Below are positions 1 through 7,802 of a stretch of DNA of 20,061 nucleotides, piece by piece (position 1 is the stretch's first letter; each line of letters starts with the position of its first letter). The position numbers and the translations under genes are program-made. This stretch comes from Bacteroidia bacterium (GTDB lineage Bacteria; Bacteroidota; Bacteroidia; Bacteroidales; BM523), in the NCBI GenBank assembly GCA_016209245.1, contig JACQWN010000244.1:1-20061 (forward strand). Reading direction: 5' to 3'. A model generated the notes under the pieces. The model was not told where the DNA came from. It saw only the letters and a program-made list of their open reading frames with translations, and did no database searches.

Positions 1-2
1 CC

Positions 3-422
3 GGAACTCCAACATCCAGCCAGTACAGCCGGTCAATAGATATTGATAATTCAGGAAATCTTTACATCACAGGTCGTGTTCACGAAACATCATATTTCGA
101 CAGCATAAGTGTGACCAGCTTTGGCGGTGCTGATGTTTTTATTGCAAAATTGCATGAAGAACCGGTATCGGTTGAATACAATGGGGTTTCATCTACAATT
201 GACATTTCGGTTTTTCCGAACCCGGCTGCTGATTTTGTCAATGTCAAAGACTTATCCGTACAACCGGAAAAAGCTGAATTAGTAAGCACCGACGGCAAGG
301 TACAGCGTGTTTACAATCAGGACATAGACAAGTTAGATGTTTCGAATTTACAGGGAGGAGTGTATATGTTGAGACTTTACACAGGCAATGTAATTTTTGT
401 ACAAAAAGTTGTTATTTATTAA
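3..422 (+). CDS. C-terminal end of a secreted SBBP-repeat protein with T9SS type A sorting domain (5' truncated)
   Basis: The reading frame is open from the first bases of the window, so the gene starts upstream. The visible part begins with the end of a beta-propeller-like SBBP repeat (SIDIDNSGNLYITG, then FGGADVFIAKL), the pattern that recurs many times in the gene at 10929-13244. After a short linker comes a C-terminal domain of about 75 residues starting at VFPNPAADFVNV and ending in GGVYMLRLYTG and VQKVVIY. This is the usual form of the Por/T9SS type A sorting domain, which directs Bacteroidetes proteins across the outer membrane and is then removed. The protein is therefore probably exported to the cell surface or medium. 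The substrate or role of the repeat region is unknown. Stop codon TAA. The family calls are from motif recognition, not from a search. Confidence 0.88.
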   Translation, partial: GTPTSSQYSRSIDIDNSGNLYITGRVHETSYFDSISVTSFGGADVFIAKLHEEPVSVEYNGVSSTIDISVFPNPAADFVNVKDLSVQPEKAELVSTDGKVQRVYNQDIDKLDVSNLQGGVYMLRLYTGNVIFVQKVVIY

Positions 423-425
423 TCA

Positions 426-463
426 TGGCAATCCTTAAATCTTGAAAATCATGGTGCAGTCAA
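426..463. repeat. Possible relic of a short dispersed intergenic repeat
   Basis: Immediately after the stop codon of the first gene there is a non-coding stretch in which similar blocks recur: AATCATGG, ATCCTTAAATC, TTGAAAATCATGG. Strings of this style (ATCCTTAAATC..AAAATC..TGGT) are, from memory, common as scattered intergenic repeats in Bacteroidetes genomes. Only one copy lies in this window, so the repeat status is inference. No terminator hairpin is visible between the two convergent genes. Confidence 0.25.
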
Positions 464-502
464 TTGAAGAAAAAGTTCGTACTGTTGCCAATTCCGGTAA
501 AA

Positions 503-1500
503 TTAAAGTGTAGTAATATTTTTAAGTATCATTTTTATATCCCAGGGATATATTATATTGAGCCATTCGTTTTGACCATCCACTTTTTTATTCAGAGTAA
601 TTATAAATGCTTTTTTAATATTATACTTTTCTTTAAAATATTTTAAAGATGTAATATCTTTACCAAAAAATGATATTTTTACTTCAATTGGTATTAGCTT
701 CTTTTTATTAAGAATAAAATCTATTTCCTGATTATTATTAGTTTTCCAAAAATAAAGATGCTCAGCACTATATGTTTTTCTTAATTCTGAAAACACGCTT
801 GTTTCAAAAATTTTTCCAGATACTTTCTGTAAAAAATTTTTATTTTCTAAAATTGATGCAATACCTGTATCTTCAAAGTAAATTTTTGGCATCTTAGTCA
901 ACTCACTTCTTAAATTATTGTAATAAGGATGAATAAGTTTAATTATATATGTATTTTCAAGTATAAACAAATATTCTTCTACTGTCTGTTTTGCAATTCC
1001 TGTTGTTATTGACAATTCACTTATGTTTAATAAATTTCCTGTCTGTGAAGCGATTATTTCAAGAAAATTATTAAATTTTTGCAGATTCCTTATTTTTCCA
1101 ATATCTCTAAGATCCGCTTTAAGGTAAGTATTAATTATTTGTTTTAATTTTTTTTCTTTTTTTTCTAAATCAGTTTCTAATACTATTGCAGGGTAACCCC
1201 CAGTTATACAATATTCTGTGTATAGTCCTAGTAATTCATTAATCGCTTTTTCAGTCAATTTTTCATCCAGATTATAAGAGCAGTTTTTAAATATTAGAAA
1301 TTCACTAAAACTTAATGGGAATAGCTCAAAGTCTATTGTCCTTCCTACAAGCGAGTCTTTGCGGTGTTAAGTTGAAGCTCAATATATTTTAGCAGCGAAG
1401 TTTTTCCTACTTGCCTTGCGCCATGAATAACTATTATCTCATTGTCGTTGATATAACGACTTATTTCAATGTAAATATCCCTTTTAAATAAAGTTTCCAT
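503..1500 (-). pseudogene. DUF4143-type AAA ATPase, internally deleted and frameshifted
   Basis: Reading from an ATG at 1500, the minus strand encodes METLFKRDIYIEISRYI and a Walker A motif GARQVGKTSLLKYI at about residues 26-39, the typical N-terminus of the ATP-binding protein family that carries a C-terminal DUF4143 domain. This frame stops at a TAG at 1345-1347. A different frame then resumes with KDSLVGRTIDFELFPLSF, which in intact members lies about 60-70 residues further along, after the Walker B motif (usually DEIQ-like). It runs through the DUF4143 region to a nuclease-like tail with EIDFIL and PIEVK, ending at TAA. The Walker B region is missing, so ATPase function should be lost. 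Intact relatives have about 380-400 residues; here head and tail together give about 330. The biological role of the family is poorly known. The deletion is inferred from remembered family architecture. Confidence 0.82.
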
Positions 1501-1527
1501 GATGCAAATATAAATAAAAAACTAATC

Positions 1528-1562
1528 ATACTTATCAAAATACTACTTTTTTTTATAAGTAT
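1528..1562. promoter_or_regulatory. Inverted repeat and promoter-like box upstream of the broken ATPase
   Basis: ATACTTAT (1528-1535) and its complement ATAAGTAT (1555-1562) form 8-bp arms separated by 19 bases. Between this and the ATG at 1500, the minus strand carries TATATTTG (1505-1512), which fits the Bacteroidetes -7 consensus TAnnTTTG but lies so close to the ATG that the mRNA would be nearly leaderless. Regulatory meaning is inference. Confidence 0.25.
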
Positions 1563-1634
1563 AGTTTACTTTTTATATTAGTATTGTAAATAGATGACAC
1601 CGGCTTATAGCCCAACCTTTCGAACTTATACCTA

Positions 1635-1678
1635 AAAAAAACAAAAAAGACCCGCTAGCGGGTCTTTTTTGTTTTTTT
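1635..1678 (-). terminator. Perfect 44-nt palindromic terminator, probably for mdh
   Basis: The sequence is a perfect inverted repeat with 22-nt arms centred between 1656 and 1657. The GC core is GACCCGCTAGCGGGTC, flanked by A-tracts on the left and T-tracts on the right, each interrupted by a single C or G at mirrored positions. It starts 10 bases past the mdh stop codon on the minus strand. The A/T tracts make it usable as a Rho-independent terminator in both directions, so it could also block transcription towards mdh from the left. Confidence 0.88.
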
Positions 1679-1687
1679 ACAGCATTA

Positions 1688-2623
1688 CTAAATTATCTTC
1701 ATATCATCAAGGACTTTCATCACGGTTTTAACGGCATTTGCGGAATTATTCAATAATTCTTTTTCTTCGTTATTCATTTCAAGCTCGATGATTTGTTCGA
1801 TACCGTTTTTGCCGAGCTTTACAGGGACGCCAAGATAAATATCATGCAATCCGTATTGCCCTGTCAGGTATGCGCAGCAAGGGAAAATACGTTTCTGGTC
1901 GCGTACAATGGCTTCGACCATCTGTACTGCTGCAGCGCCGGGTGCATACCATGCTGATGTGCCGAGTAATTTAACGATTTCGCCACCGCCAACTTTTGTC
2001 CGTTCAATTATTGCATTAAGTTTATCTTTTGCGATAAGTTGAGTAACAGGGATTCCAGCGACGGTTGTATACCGTGGCAATGGTACCATGGTATCTCCGT
2101 GACCTCCTAATATCTGCGTTTGGATATCCAGCGGTGAAACATTAAGCTCGGTTGCAAGAAAAGCTGAGAACCTGGCTGTATCCAATATGCCAGCCATACC
2201 AAAGACTTTGCTGGTGTCTTTCTTGGAAGTCAGATATGCTGCATAGGTCATAACATCGAGAGGATTTGATACGACAAGCAGTATAGCATCGGGTGAATAT
2301 TTCACCACATTTTCAGTGACTGATTTGACTATCACTGCATTTGTCGAAATAAGATCATCGCGGCTCATACCCGGTTTACGCGGCAAACCCGCTGTAATTA
2401 CTACTATCTCCGAATCTTTTGTCTTGGAATAATCATTCCCTGCCCCAATGACTTTTGTGTTATACCTATTGACAGAGGCTGTCTGCCAAATATCTAAGGC
2501 TTTACCTTCAGAAAGACCTTCTTTGATATCAACTAATATTACCTCTTCGGCTAATTCTTTTTGTGCAAGGTACTCGGCACATGTTGCTCCAACATTACCG
2601 GCGCCAACTACTGTTATTTTCAT
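1688..2623 (-). CDS. mdh: Malate dehydrogenase
   Basis: This 311-residue protein interconverts malate and oxaloacetate with NAD in the TCA cycle, in the cytoplasm. It has the N-terminal nucleotide-binding motif VVGAGNVGAT (residues 5-14) and an acidic residue after the second strand (VDI). It also shows the substrate-loop arginines in GLPRKPGMSRDDLI, the conserved NPLDVMTY, and the catalytic histidine in GGHGDTMVPLPRY near residue 175. The arginine-rich loop and the length are those of the LDH-like bacterial malate dehydrogenases (about 310 residues), rather than lactate dehydrogenase. The start ATG is preceded by a purine run (AAAAAAGAGAAAA), a weak ribosome site. The gene is monocistronic: a strong palindromic terminator lies just downstream, and a tandem operator-like repeat lies 111-153 bases upstream. 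It appears intact. Confidence 0.95.
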   Translation of the reverse strand: MKITVVGAGNVGATCAEYLAQKELAEEVILVDIKEGLSEGKALDIWQTASVNRYNTKVIGAGNDYSKTKDSEIVVITAGLPRKPGMSRDDLISTNAVIVKSVTENVVKYSPDAILLVVSNPLDVMTYAAYLTSKKDTSKVFGMAGILDTARFSAFLATELNVSPLDIQTQILGGHGDTMVPLPRYTTVAGIPVTQLIAKDKLNAIIERTKVGGGEIVKLLGTSAWYAPGAAAVQMVEAIVRDQKRIFPCCAYLTGQYGLHDIYLGVPVKLGKNGIEQIIELEMNNEEKELLNNSANAVKTVMKVLDDMKII

Positions 2624-2733
2624 AAATTTTCTCTTTTTTAAGTTAATTATGTAAAATGGAATTTGAAAAAAACCAAAAAATTAATTTATTTTTCGCAGTA
2701 AATTTAGATATTAAAATTTTTATATATTTAAGT

Positions 2734-2776
2734 TAAATATTGTTATACAACAACATAAATATTGTTATACAACAAC
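2734..2776. repeat. Two 21-bp direct repeats (22-bp period) upstream of mdh
   Basis: Two identical 21-base copies (2734-2754 and 2756-2776) are separated by one A. Each contains TTGTTATACAACAA, itself an imperfect palindrome with TTGTT and AACAA arms and a 4-base centre. Two helically phased palindromes upstream of a gene fit a regulator binding site, and mdh on the minus strand is the nearest gene. No matching promoter could be placed with confidence, so the operator role is inference. Confidence 0.5.
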
Positions 2777-2781
2777 TTTAG

Positions 2782-2907
2782 AGGAAAAATATTTCACTTT
2801 CCGGTTATCTTATTGATAATTCGCCATACAGGCAGGACTGGTTCGACTTCAAGCAGGTAAAGCTGGAAGAACATGTAAGCATGTTGTTCGAATCGAAAAT
2901 TTTATAA
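2782..2907 (+). pseudogene. Unidentified C-terminal coding fragment
   Basis: An open frame of 41 codons follows a TAG at 2779-2781, has no plausible start, and ends at TAA. It contains GYLIDNSPYRQDWFDF and KLEEHVSMLFES, which has the mixed composition of real protein, not random AT-rich translation. It looks like the tail of a gene whose front has been lost. I do not recognise the family. Confidence 0.3.
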
Positions 2908-2915
2908 TCTGCATT

Positions 2916-2954
2916 TTGTAACTTACATTTTATTAATTATTTTTATTACTTTTG
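2916..2954 (+). promoter_or_regulatory. Weak promoter-like motif
   Basis: TACTTTTG at 2947-2954 fits the Bacteroidetes -7 consensus TAnnTTTG. The nearest upstream TTG (2916-2918) is 28 bases away, longer than the usual 19-21. It would face the fragments at 3042-3228. Weak evidence. Confidence 0.2.
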
Positions 2955-3041
2955 TCTTATTAAAATTATTGTAACTACTCAGTGGATTAATGTAATGATT
3001 TCAGTGATGATTCGACGTAGTTATCCCAATTTCATTACTAT

Positions 3042-3152
3042 ATGGACTTGAATTTAAGCACAAGGCAAGTAGAATGGAATTTCCGGGCAAAAAATCCTTT
3101 TTATTTATATCATATATTTAAGTACGGAAAGGTACTATATGAAAAAAAGTGA
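3042..3152 (+). pseudogene. Possible C-terminal remnant of a MNT-type nucleotidyltransferase
   Basis: A 36-codon frame from ATG to TGA contains WNFRAKNPFYLYHIFKYGKV followed by LYEKK. Endings of the form GKVLYE are typical of small nucleotidyltransferase (MNT) antitoxins, although the catalytic GSxxxGxxxxxSDxD part is absent. Its last codons overlap the ATG of the next short frame (3139), as in MNT/HEPN toxin-antitoxin operons. The assignment rests on short resemblance and on this arrangement. Confidence 0.35.
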
Positions 3153-3228
3153 AGAAGAAATAAAACTGGTTTCAGAATGGCTCGTATATGCAGGATGGTC
3201 ATTCGCATTCCGGAATTTTTTACCATAA
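3139..3228 (+). pseudogene. Possible N-terminal remnant of a HEPN-domain protein
   Basis: This frame of 29 codons, MKKSEEEIKLVSEWLVYAGW and onward, resembles the first helix of HEPN proteins (pattern W-x-x-x-A). It breaks off at a TAA after NFLP, with none of the later helices or the RxxxxH motif. It overlaps the preceding fragment by 14 bases. Together they read like the junction of a MNT/HEPN pair with both outer parts lost or scrambled. Between 3229 and 3292 I see only AT-rich leader sequence for the next gene. Confidence 0.33.
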
Positions 3229-3292
3229 ATTGTCAAAATTTTATTGATAAAGTACTAACATGGATAAACTATAATTATATAAATTATTGATT

Positions 3293-4531
3293 ATGAAACA
3301 TTTATTTTTTTTATTATCAGGATTATCTTTGTTGTTATCAAGTTGCAGTAAGGATATTGTAGCAACCTTTACGGCATCAAAGACAACAGCAAGTGTTGAA
3401 GAAACTATAACATTCACTAACCAATCTGAAAATGCAGACCATTATAACTGGAAGTTTGGTGACGGACAAAGTTCAACAGATAAAGATCCTTCGCATTCAT
3501 ATAATGCAGCAGGAATATATCTGGCAGAACTTGTAGCTTTTTCGAAAAATGAAAAGAAAAGTGATGATGCAAGCGCTACCATTACAATAACAGAAACTTC
3601 CGATTCTACCCCTGTTGCAGACTTTTCAGCAAATCAAACAACAATTTTAGCAGGTGGCTCTGTTAATTTTTTTGACCTTTCTACAAATTCACCTACCAAC
3701 TGGTCATGGAATTTCGGCGATGGAGGCACATCAACTTTACAAAACCCGTCACATACTTATACAACAGCCGGGAATTACACAGTTTCATTAACAGCCACCA
3801 ACAGCTATGGTTCCGATACCGAGACCAAAACGGATTATATTACTGTTAACCAGAGCAGCATGGGTTCACCTTGTCCGGGGACTCCCACCGTAACTGACAC
3901 AGACGGAAATATTTACAATACTGTTCAAATTGGTTCTCAATGCTGGCTGGCCGAAAATCTTAAAGTTGGCACCATGATTAATTCTTCCGGTGGCGGTCAA
4001 TTACAAACTGATAATGGAATTATAGAAAAATATTGTTATAATAATGCTTCAGCCAATTGCAGCACTTATGGCGGTTTATATGAATGGAACGAAATGATGC
4101 AATACAGTCCTTCAGATAACGGAGCAGTTGGTACAACTCAAGGCATTTGCCCGTCCGGCTGGCATATTCCGACTGATGCCGAATGGAAAACCCTTGAAAT
4201 GGAGCTTGGAATGAGCCAGACTAATGCAGATGCAACAGGATGGCGCGGAACTGACGAAGGCGGCAAATTAAAAGAAGCAGGAACCGCTCATTGGACATCA
4301 CCAAACACCGGTGCAACCGATGAAAGCGGTTTTACGGCTTTACCTGGTGGCGGTCGTGGCTACAGTAACGGCGATTTCTACCAAATGTTATCAAATGGTA
4401 TCTGGTGGTCGGCTACCGAGTCGAATAGTTCAAATGCCTGGCACATGGGATTGTATTACAATTATGCCACAGTGGAACGGTATTACTACCGCAAGGAATA
4501 CGGCTATTCGGTGCGCTGTGTAAAGAATTAA
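3293..4531 (+). CDS. PKD-domain lipoprotein with C-terminal FISUMP domain
   Basis: This is a secreted lipoprotein of 412 residues. The N-terminus (MKHLFFLLSGLSLLLSSCSK) is a signal peptide with a lipobox ending at Cys18, which predicts lipid anchoring at the cell envelope. Two PKD (immunoglobulin-like) domains follow, at about 24-105 and 108-190. Each carries the hallmark WxFGDG motif (WKFGDGQSS, WNFGDGGTS) and a late HSY or HTYTTAGNYTV strand. From about residue 200 to the end is a domain of the Fibrobacter succinogenes major paralogous type (TIGR02145). It shows DTDGNIYNTVQIGSQCWLAE, CPSGWHIPTDAEWKTLE, GGGRGY, WWSATE and a final YSVRCVKN. PKD domains are usually spacers or binding modules; FISUMP function is unknown. 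I chose the ATG at 3293 over an in-frame TTG two codons earlier. Cell-surface attachment or carbohydrate contact is inference. Confidence 0.9.
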   Translation: MKHLFFLLSGLSLLLSSCSKDIVATFTASKTTASVEETITFTNQSENADHYNWKFGDGQSSTDKDPSHSYNAAGIYLAELVAFSKNEKKSDDASATITITETSDSTPVADFSANQTTILAGGSVNFFDLSTNSPTNWSWNFGDGGTSTLQNPSHTYTTAGNYTVSLTATNSYGSDTETKTDYITVNQSSMGSPCPGTPTVTDTDGNIYNTVQIGSQCWLAENLKVGTMINSSGGGQLQTDNGIIEKYCYNNASANCSTYGGLYEWNEMMQYSPSDNGAVGTTQGICPSGWHIPTDAEWKTLEMELGMSQTNADATGWRGTDEGGKLKEAGTAHWTSPNTGATDESGFTALPGGGRGYSNGDFYQMLSNGIWWSATESNSSNAWHMGLYYNYATVERYYYRKEYGYSVRCVKN

Positions 4532-4536
4532 GGAGT

Positions 4537-4567
4537 TTTCACTTTTTCAGGTTTTTTTATATATTTG
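4537..4567 (+). promoter_or_regulatory. Candidate promoter of the AbiE-like operon
   Basis: TATATTTG at 4560-4567 matches the Bacteroidetes -7 consensus. A TTTC at 4537-4540, close to the -33 TTTG consensus, lies 19 bases upstream. Transcription would begin near 4574, leaving about 30 bases of leader before the ATG at 4604. Confidence 0.4.
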
Positions 4568-4603
4568 TAGTCTGAAGGTAATAAATTTTGTTACATTCGG
4601 TTT

Positions 4604-5151
4604 ATGAAAAATAAGAAATTTGACATATTAGAGTTGTATCGCCAGAGCAATAGTGTTTTCACAACTAACCAGATCGCTATGATTTGGAATGAGAAGCAAG
4701 AATACATTACTATGTAAAGCAGGGGAAGCTGTTTAATATCCGCAGGGGAATTTATGCGAGAGACAAAAATTATGACCGGTTGGAACTTGCTACCAAGATT
4801 TATACTCCTTCTTATATTAGCTTAGAAACTGTTTTGATAAAGGATGGTATTATTTTTCAGCATTACGATTCAATTTTTGTAGTCAGTTATCTATCACGAG
4901 AAATAGAATGTGACGGACAGCGTTATATTTACCATAAAATTAAAAATGCAATTTTGATGAACCATAAAGGGCTGTATAACACGCGTAATTATTTTATTGC
5001 CTCCAAGGAACGCGCCGTATTAGATGCTGCATATATCTATCGTGAATATCATTTCGATAATCTGGCTCCGATTAATAAAGTACTATGCAATGACCTTCTT
5101 GCTGTATATCAGAAAAATTCGCTTACAAAAAAAATTAATAAAATATTGTAA
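4604..5151 (+). pseudogene. AbiEi-like type IV antitoxin, frameshifted
   Basis: From ATG 4604 the first frame encodes MKNKKFDILELYRQSNSVFT and TNQIAMIWNE, the winged-helix start of AbiEi antitoxins. It runs into TAA at 4715-4717. The correct continuation is in another frame, open after a TGA at 4690-4692: HYYVKQGKLFNIRRGIYARD, the classic GKL..RRGIYA hairpin of the AbiEi DNA-binding domain. The protein then runs through ASKERAVLDAAY to the end. The two frames join within about 4685-4715, so one base has been lost or two gained. With the frame repaired the protein would have about 182 residues, a normal size. The antitoxin normally represses its operon and neutralises the AbiEii toxin encoded immediately downstream. 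A sequencing error is a real alternative, because the partner gene is intact. Confidence 0.8.
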
Positions 5152-5832
5152 ATGTTAAACAGGAACATTCATTATACAAAATTAGTTATGATCCTGAAGG
5201 ATATATATTCCGATATTGAATTATCGTCTATTTTAGGATTCAAAGGAGGTACAGCTTGTTATCTTTTTCACGGATTACCAAGGTTTTCAACTGATCTTGA
5301 TTTTGATCTGCTGGATCATTCTCAGGAACTGGAAGTATTAACAAAAATTGAAAGGATATTGAATTTTTATGGTAAAACAAAAGAATGTATATCTAAAAGA
5401 TATTCATTGTTTTTATTATTATCTTACGAAAACCAGCTTCACAATATTAAGATTGAGATATCAAAACGTGATTTCGGAGCATCCTATAAAATTATGAACT
5501 ACCTTGGAATTATGGTTAAAGTAATGCAGGAAAAGGATTTATTTGCTAATAAATTATGCGCCTTATCTGAAAGAAAAACTATTGCTCCACGTGATCTTTT
5601 TGATATTTGGTTTTTCTTGAAGAATAACTGGGAGATAAATAAGACTATTATCGAAAAACGGACAAAATTGTCTCTTGAAGATTATATTACTCAATGTATT
5701 TCATTAATTGAACAATTTAACGAGAAATGGATTTTAGCAGGCATTGGAGATCTTTTGGATGAAAACACAAAAATATGGACACGGAATAACCTAAAAAATG
5801 ACCTGGTATTTCTATTGAAAATATATCGATAA
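5152..5832 (+). CDS. AbiEii-type nucleotidyltransferase (putative toxin)
   Basis: This 226-residue protein belongs to the nucleotidyltransferase AbiEii/AbiGii family, the toxin of type IV toxin-antitoxin and abortive-infection modules. The catalytic signature is present: ILGFKGGTACYLFHG (GG-T motif, about residues 25-39), then PRFSTDLDFDLL with the two metal-binding aspartates (about residues 43-54). A later segment, DLFANKLCALSERK followed by PRDLFDIWFFL, carries the conserved lysine and the RDxxD motif. Its ATG directly abuts the stop codon of the antitoxin-like gene, so the two are cotranscribed. Members transfer nucleotides to acceptors such as tRNA or simply arrest growth when unrestrained. 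Here the cognate antitoxin frame is broken, so either the frameshift is an artefact, another antitoxin compensates, or this protein is not toxic. Confidence 0.85.
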   Translation: MLNRNIHYTKLVMILKDIYSDIELSSILGFKGGTACYLFHGLPRFSTDLDFDLLDHSQELEVLTKIERILNFYGKTKECISKRYSLFLLLSYENQLHNIKIEISKRDFGASYKIMNYLGIMVKVMQEKDLFANKLCALSERKTIAPRDLFDIWFFLKNNWEINKTIIEKRTKLSLEDYITQCISLIEQFNEKWILAGIGDLLDENTKIWTRNNLKNDLVFLLKIYR

Positions 5833-5861
5833 CAGCTTTTAATGTAGTTATTGGGCTAAAT

Positions 5862-7802
5862 ATGATATCGCTTGACAATATAACGGTACAATTCGGTGGC
5901 TTTGAATTATTCAAAGATATTTCCTTTATGATAAACCGCAACGACAGAATCGGGCTTGTGGGAAAGAACGGTGCCGGCAAATCGTCAATATTAAAGGTTA
6001 TTCTTGGAGAACTGGTTCCTTCGAAAGGCAAAGTATCAAAACCTAATGATATAACATTCGGATATTTGCCTCAGGAATTGAAAACATTTGATACAACGAC
6101 AGTTTTCGATGAAGCTATGAAAGCTTTTGAAGAATTGCTTAATATTAAAAAACGGATTGAAGAATTAAATCAAGCCCTTGCCGGCCATTCTGATTACTGT
6201 TCGGAGCCATATCTGAACATGGTAAATAAAATAACTGTAGAAAATGAAAGATGGAAAATATTTGGTGGAGAAAATATAAAAGAAGAAATAGAAAAATGTT
6301 TATTGGGATTGGGATTCAATTATAGGGATTTTTCCAGACCGACGGCTGAATTCAGCGGTGGCTGGCGTATGCGTATTAAAAATAAAAAAATATTATTAAA
6401 AAAGCCGGATGTTTTACTGCTCGATGAGCCGACAAATCATCTTGATATTGAATCAATACAATGGCTTGAAGATTTCCTTAATGAATATAAAGGAGCGGTG
6501 GTATTAATTTCACATGACAGGGCTTTTCTTGATAATGTGACGCATCGCACTGTTGAAATTTCATTGGGGAAAATATACGATTATAAAGTACCGTATTCGA
6601 AGTATATCGAATTAAGGAAACAAAGAATGAAGCAGCAATTGGCTGCTTACCGCAATCAGCAGAAACTGATTGAAGATACCGAGAATTTTATACGGAGGTT
6701 CAGGTATCAGGCGACAAAAGCAAACCAGGTTCAGGTAAGAATAAAACAACTCGCCAAACTTGAACGTATTGAAGTTGATGAAGAAGATACATCGGTTATT
6801 CATTTTCGCTTTCCTCCTGCGCCACGTAGCGGAAGTATTGTTCTGGAAGCTAAATCCGTCTCTAAAAATTATGGAAACAACAATGTGCTCAATAATATAG
6901 ACCTGATTATTGAACGGGGAGAAAAAATTGCATTTGTCGGACGTAACGGAGAGGGCAAAACCACTCTTTCGAGAATAATTGTCGGCGAGCTTGATTATAA
7001 AGGCGAAATTAAATATGGACATAATATTGAAACAGGTTATTATGCTCAAAATCAGGATGAACTTCTTGATGGTGATAAAACTATTTTTCAGACGCTTGAT
7101 TATATTGCAGCAGGAGAAGTCAGAACGCAATTAAGGAATATTCTCGGCGCATTTCTTTTCCATGGAGAAGATATTGATAAAAAGGTAAAAGTGCTTTCAG
7201 GCGGTGAACGTTCGAGGCTTGCTTTAGCACAACTGTTACTTAGGCCTTACAACCTGCTTGTGTTGGATGAACCTACAAATCATCTCGATATGCAATCGAA
7301 AGAGATATTAAAACAAGCTTTGCTAAAATATGATGGAACTTTAATAGTTGTTTCGCACGACAGGCATTTCCTTGATGGTCTGGTCACAAAAGTTTATGAA
7401 TTCAGAAATAAAAGAATAAAAGAAAATGTAGGTGGTATTTACGATTTTTCGCGAAAAAACAAAGTAAGCTCTCTTCAGGAGCTTGAATACAGAGAAAAAA
7501 AATTGGTGGCAAAAACCGGTTCCAAAGCCGAAATGCAATATACAGAAAAGAAAGAGCATGAACGGAAAATACGTCAGGTTATTAACAGGATAAAAAATGC
7601 AGAAATACGTATTAATGAGCTTGAAAAGGAAATAGAATATATGGATACAATGTTTGCAAATCCTTTAAATATTGCAGAAAAATTAGCCGATAATTCATTA
7701 TATTTAAAATATGAACAACTTAAAACAGAGCTGGGAGAGGAACTGAATAAATGGGAGCGGTTATACCAAATGAAAACTAATTTTAAAAAAAGTGACAAAT
7801 AA
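5862..7802 (+). CDS. ABC-F family ATPase (Uup/EttA-like)
   Basis: This is a cytoplasmic protein of 646 residues with two ABC domains and no membrane segments, the layout of ABC-F proteins that act on the ribosome. Domain 1 has Walker A GKNGAGKS (about 35-42), signature FSGGW (about 164) and Walker B with LLLDEPTNHLD (about 185-195). Domain 2 has Walker A GRNGEGKT (about 360), signature LSGGE (about 445) and LLVLDEPTNHLD (about 466-477). Between them lies the charged interdomain linker (P-site tRNA interaction motif region), and after domain 2 a lysine-rich coiled-coil tail of about 110 residues. Length and tail fit the housekeeping group rather than a known resistance factor, but the specific member cannot be named. 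Odd: the helix after the first signature reads MRIKNKKILL, where the family usually has MRIELAKILL. The gene starts 29 bases after the AbiEii-type gene and overlaps the GNAT gene. Confidence 0.9.
   Translation: MISLDNITVQFGGFELFKDISFMINRNDRIGLVGKNGAGKSSILKVILGELVPSKGKVSKPNDITFGYLPQELKTFDTTTVFDEAMKAFEELLNIKKRIEELNQALAGHSDYCSEPYLNMVNKITVENERWKIFGGENIKEEIEKCLLGLGFNYRDFSRPTAEFSGGWRMRIKNKKILLKKPDVLLLDEPTNHLDIESIQWLEDFLNEYKGAVVLISHDRAFLDNVTHRTVEISLGKIYDYKVPYSKYIELRKQRMKQQLAAYRNQQKLIEDTENFIRRFRYQATKANQVQVRIKQLAKLERIEVDEEDTSVIHFRFPPAPRSGSIVLEAKSVSKNYGNNNVLNNIDLIIERGEKIAFVGRNGEGKTTLSRIIVGELDYKGEIKYGHNIETGYYAQNQDELLDGDKTIFQTLDYIAAGEVRTQLRNILGAFLFHGEDIDKKVKVLSGGERSRLALAQLLLRPYNLLVLDEPTNHLDMQSKEILKQALLKYDGTLIVVSHDRHFLDGLVTKVYEFRNKRIKENVGGIYDFSRKNKVSSLQELEYREKKLVAKTGSKAEMQYTEKKEHERKIRQVINRIKNAEIRINELEKEIEYMDTMFANPLNIAEKLADNSLYLKYEQLKTELGEELNKWERLYQMKTNFKKSDK

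Noticed and set aside
464..646. Plus-strand ORF of 60 codons beginning at TTG
   Set aside because: It lies antisense to the end of the DUF4143 gene, is rich in Phe/Ile from AT-rich DNA, and has no recognisable features.
4690..4717. Programmed frameshift in the AbiEi-like gene
   Set aside because: No slippery heptamer, stem-loop or ribosome-site stimulator is visible at the junction; mutation or sequencing error is simpler.
6612..7130. 172-codon minus-strand ORF inside the ABC-F gene
   Set aside because: The plus strand carries the unmistakable ABC-F motifs; the minus frame has shadow composition and no start context.
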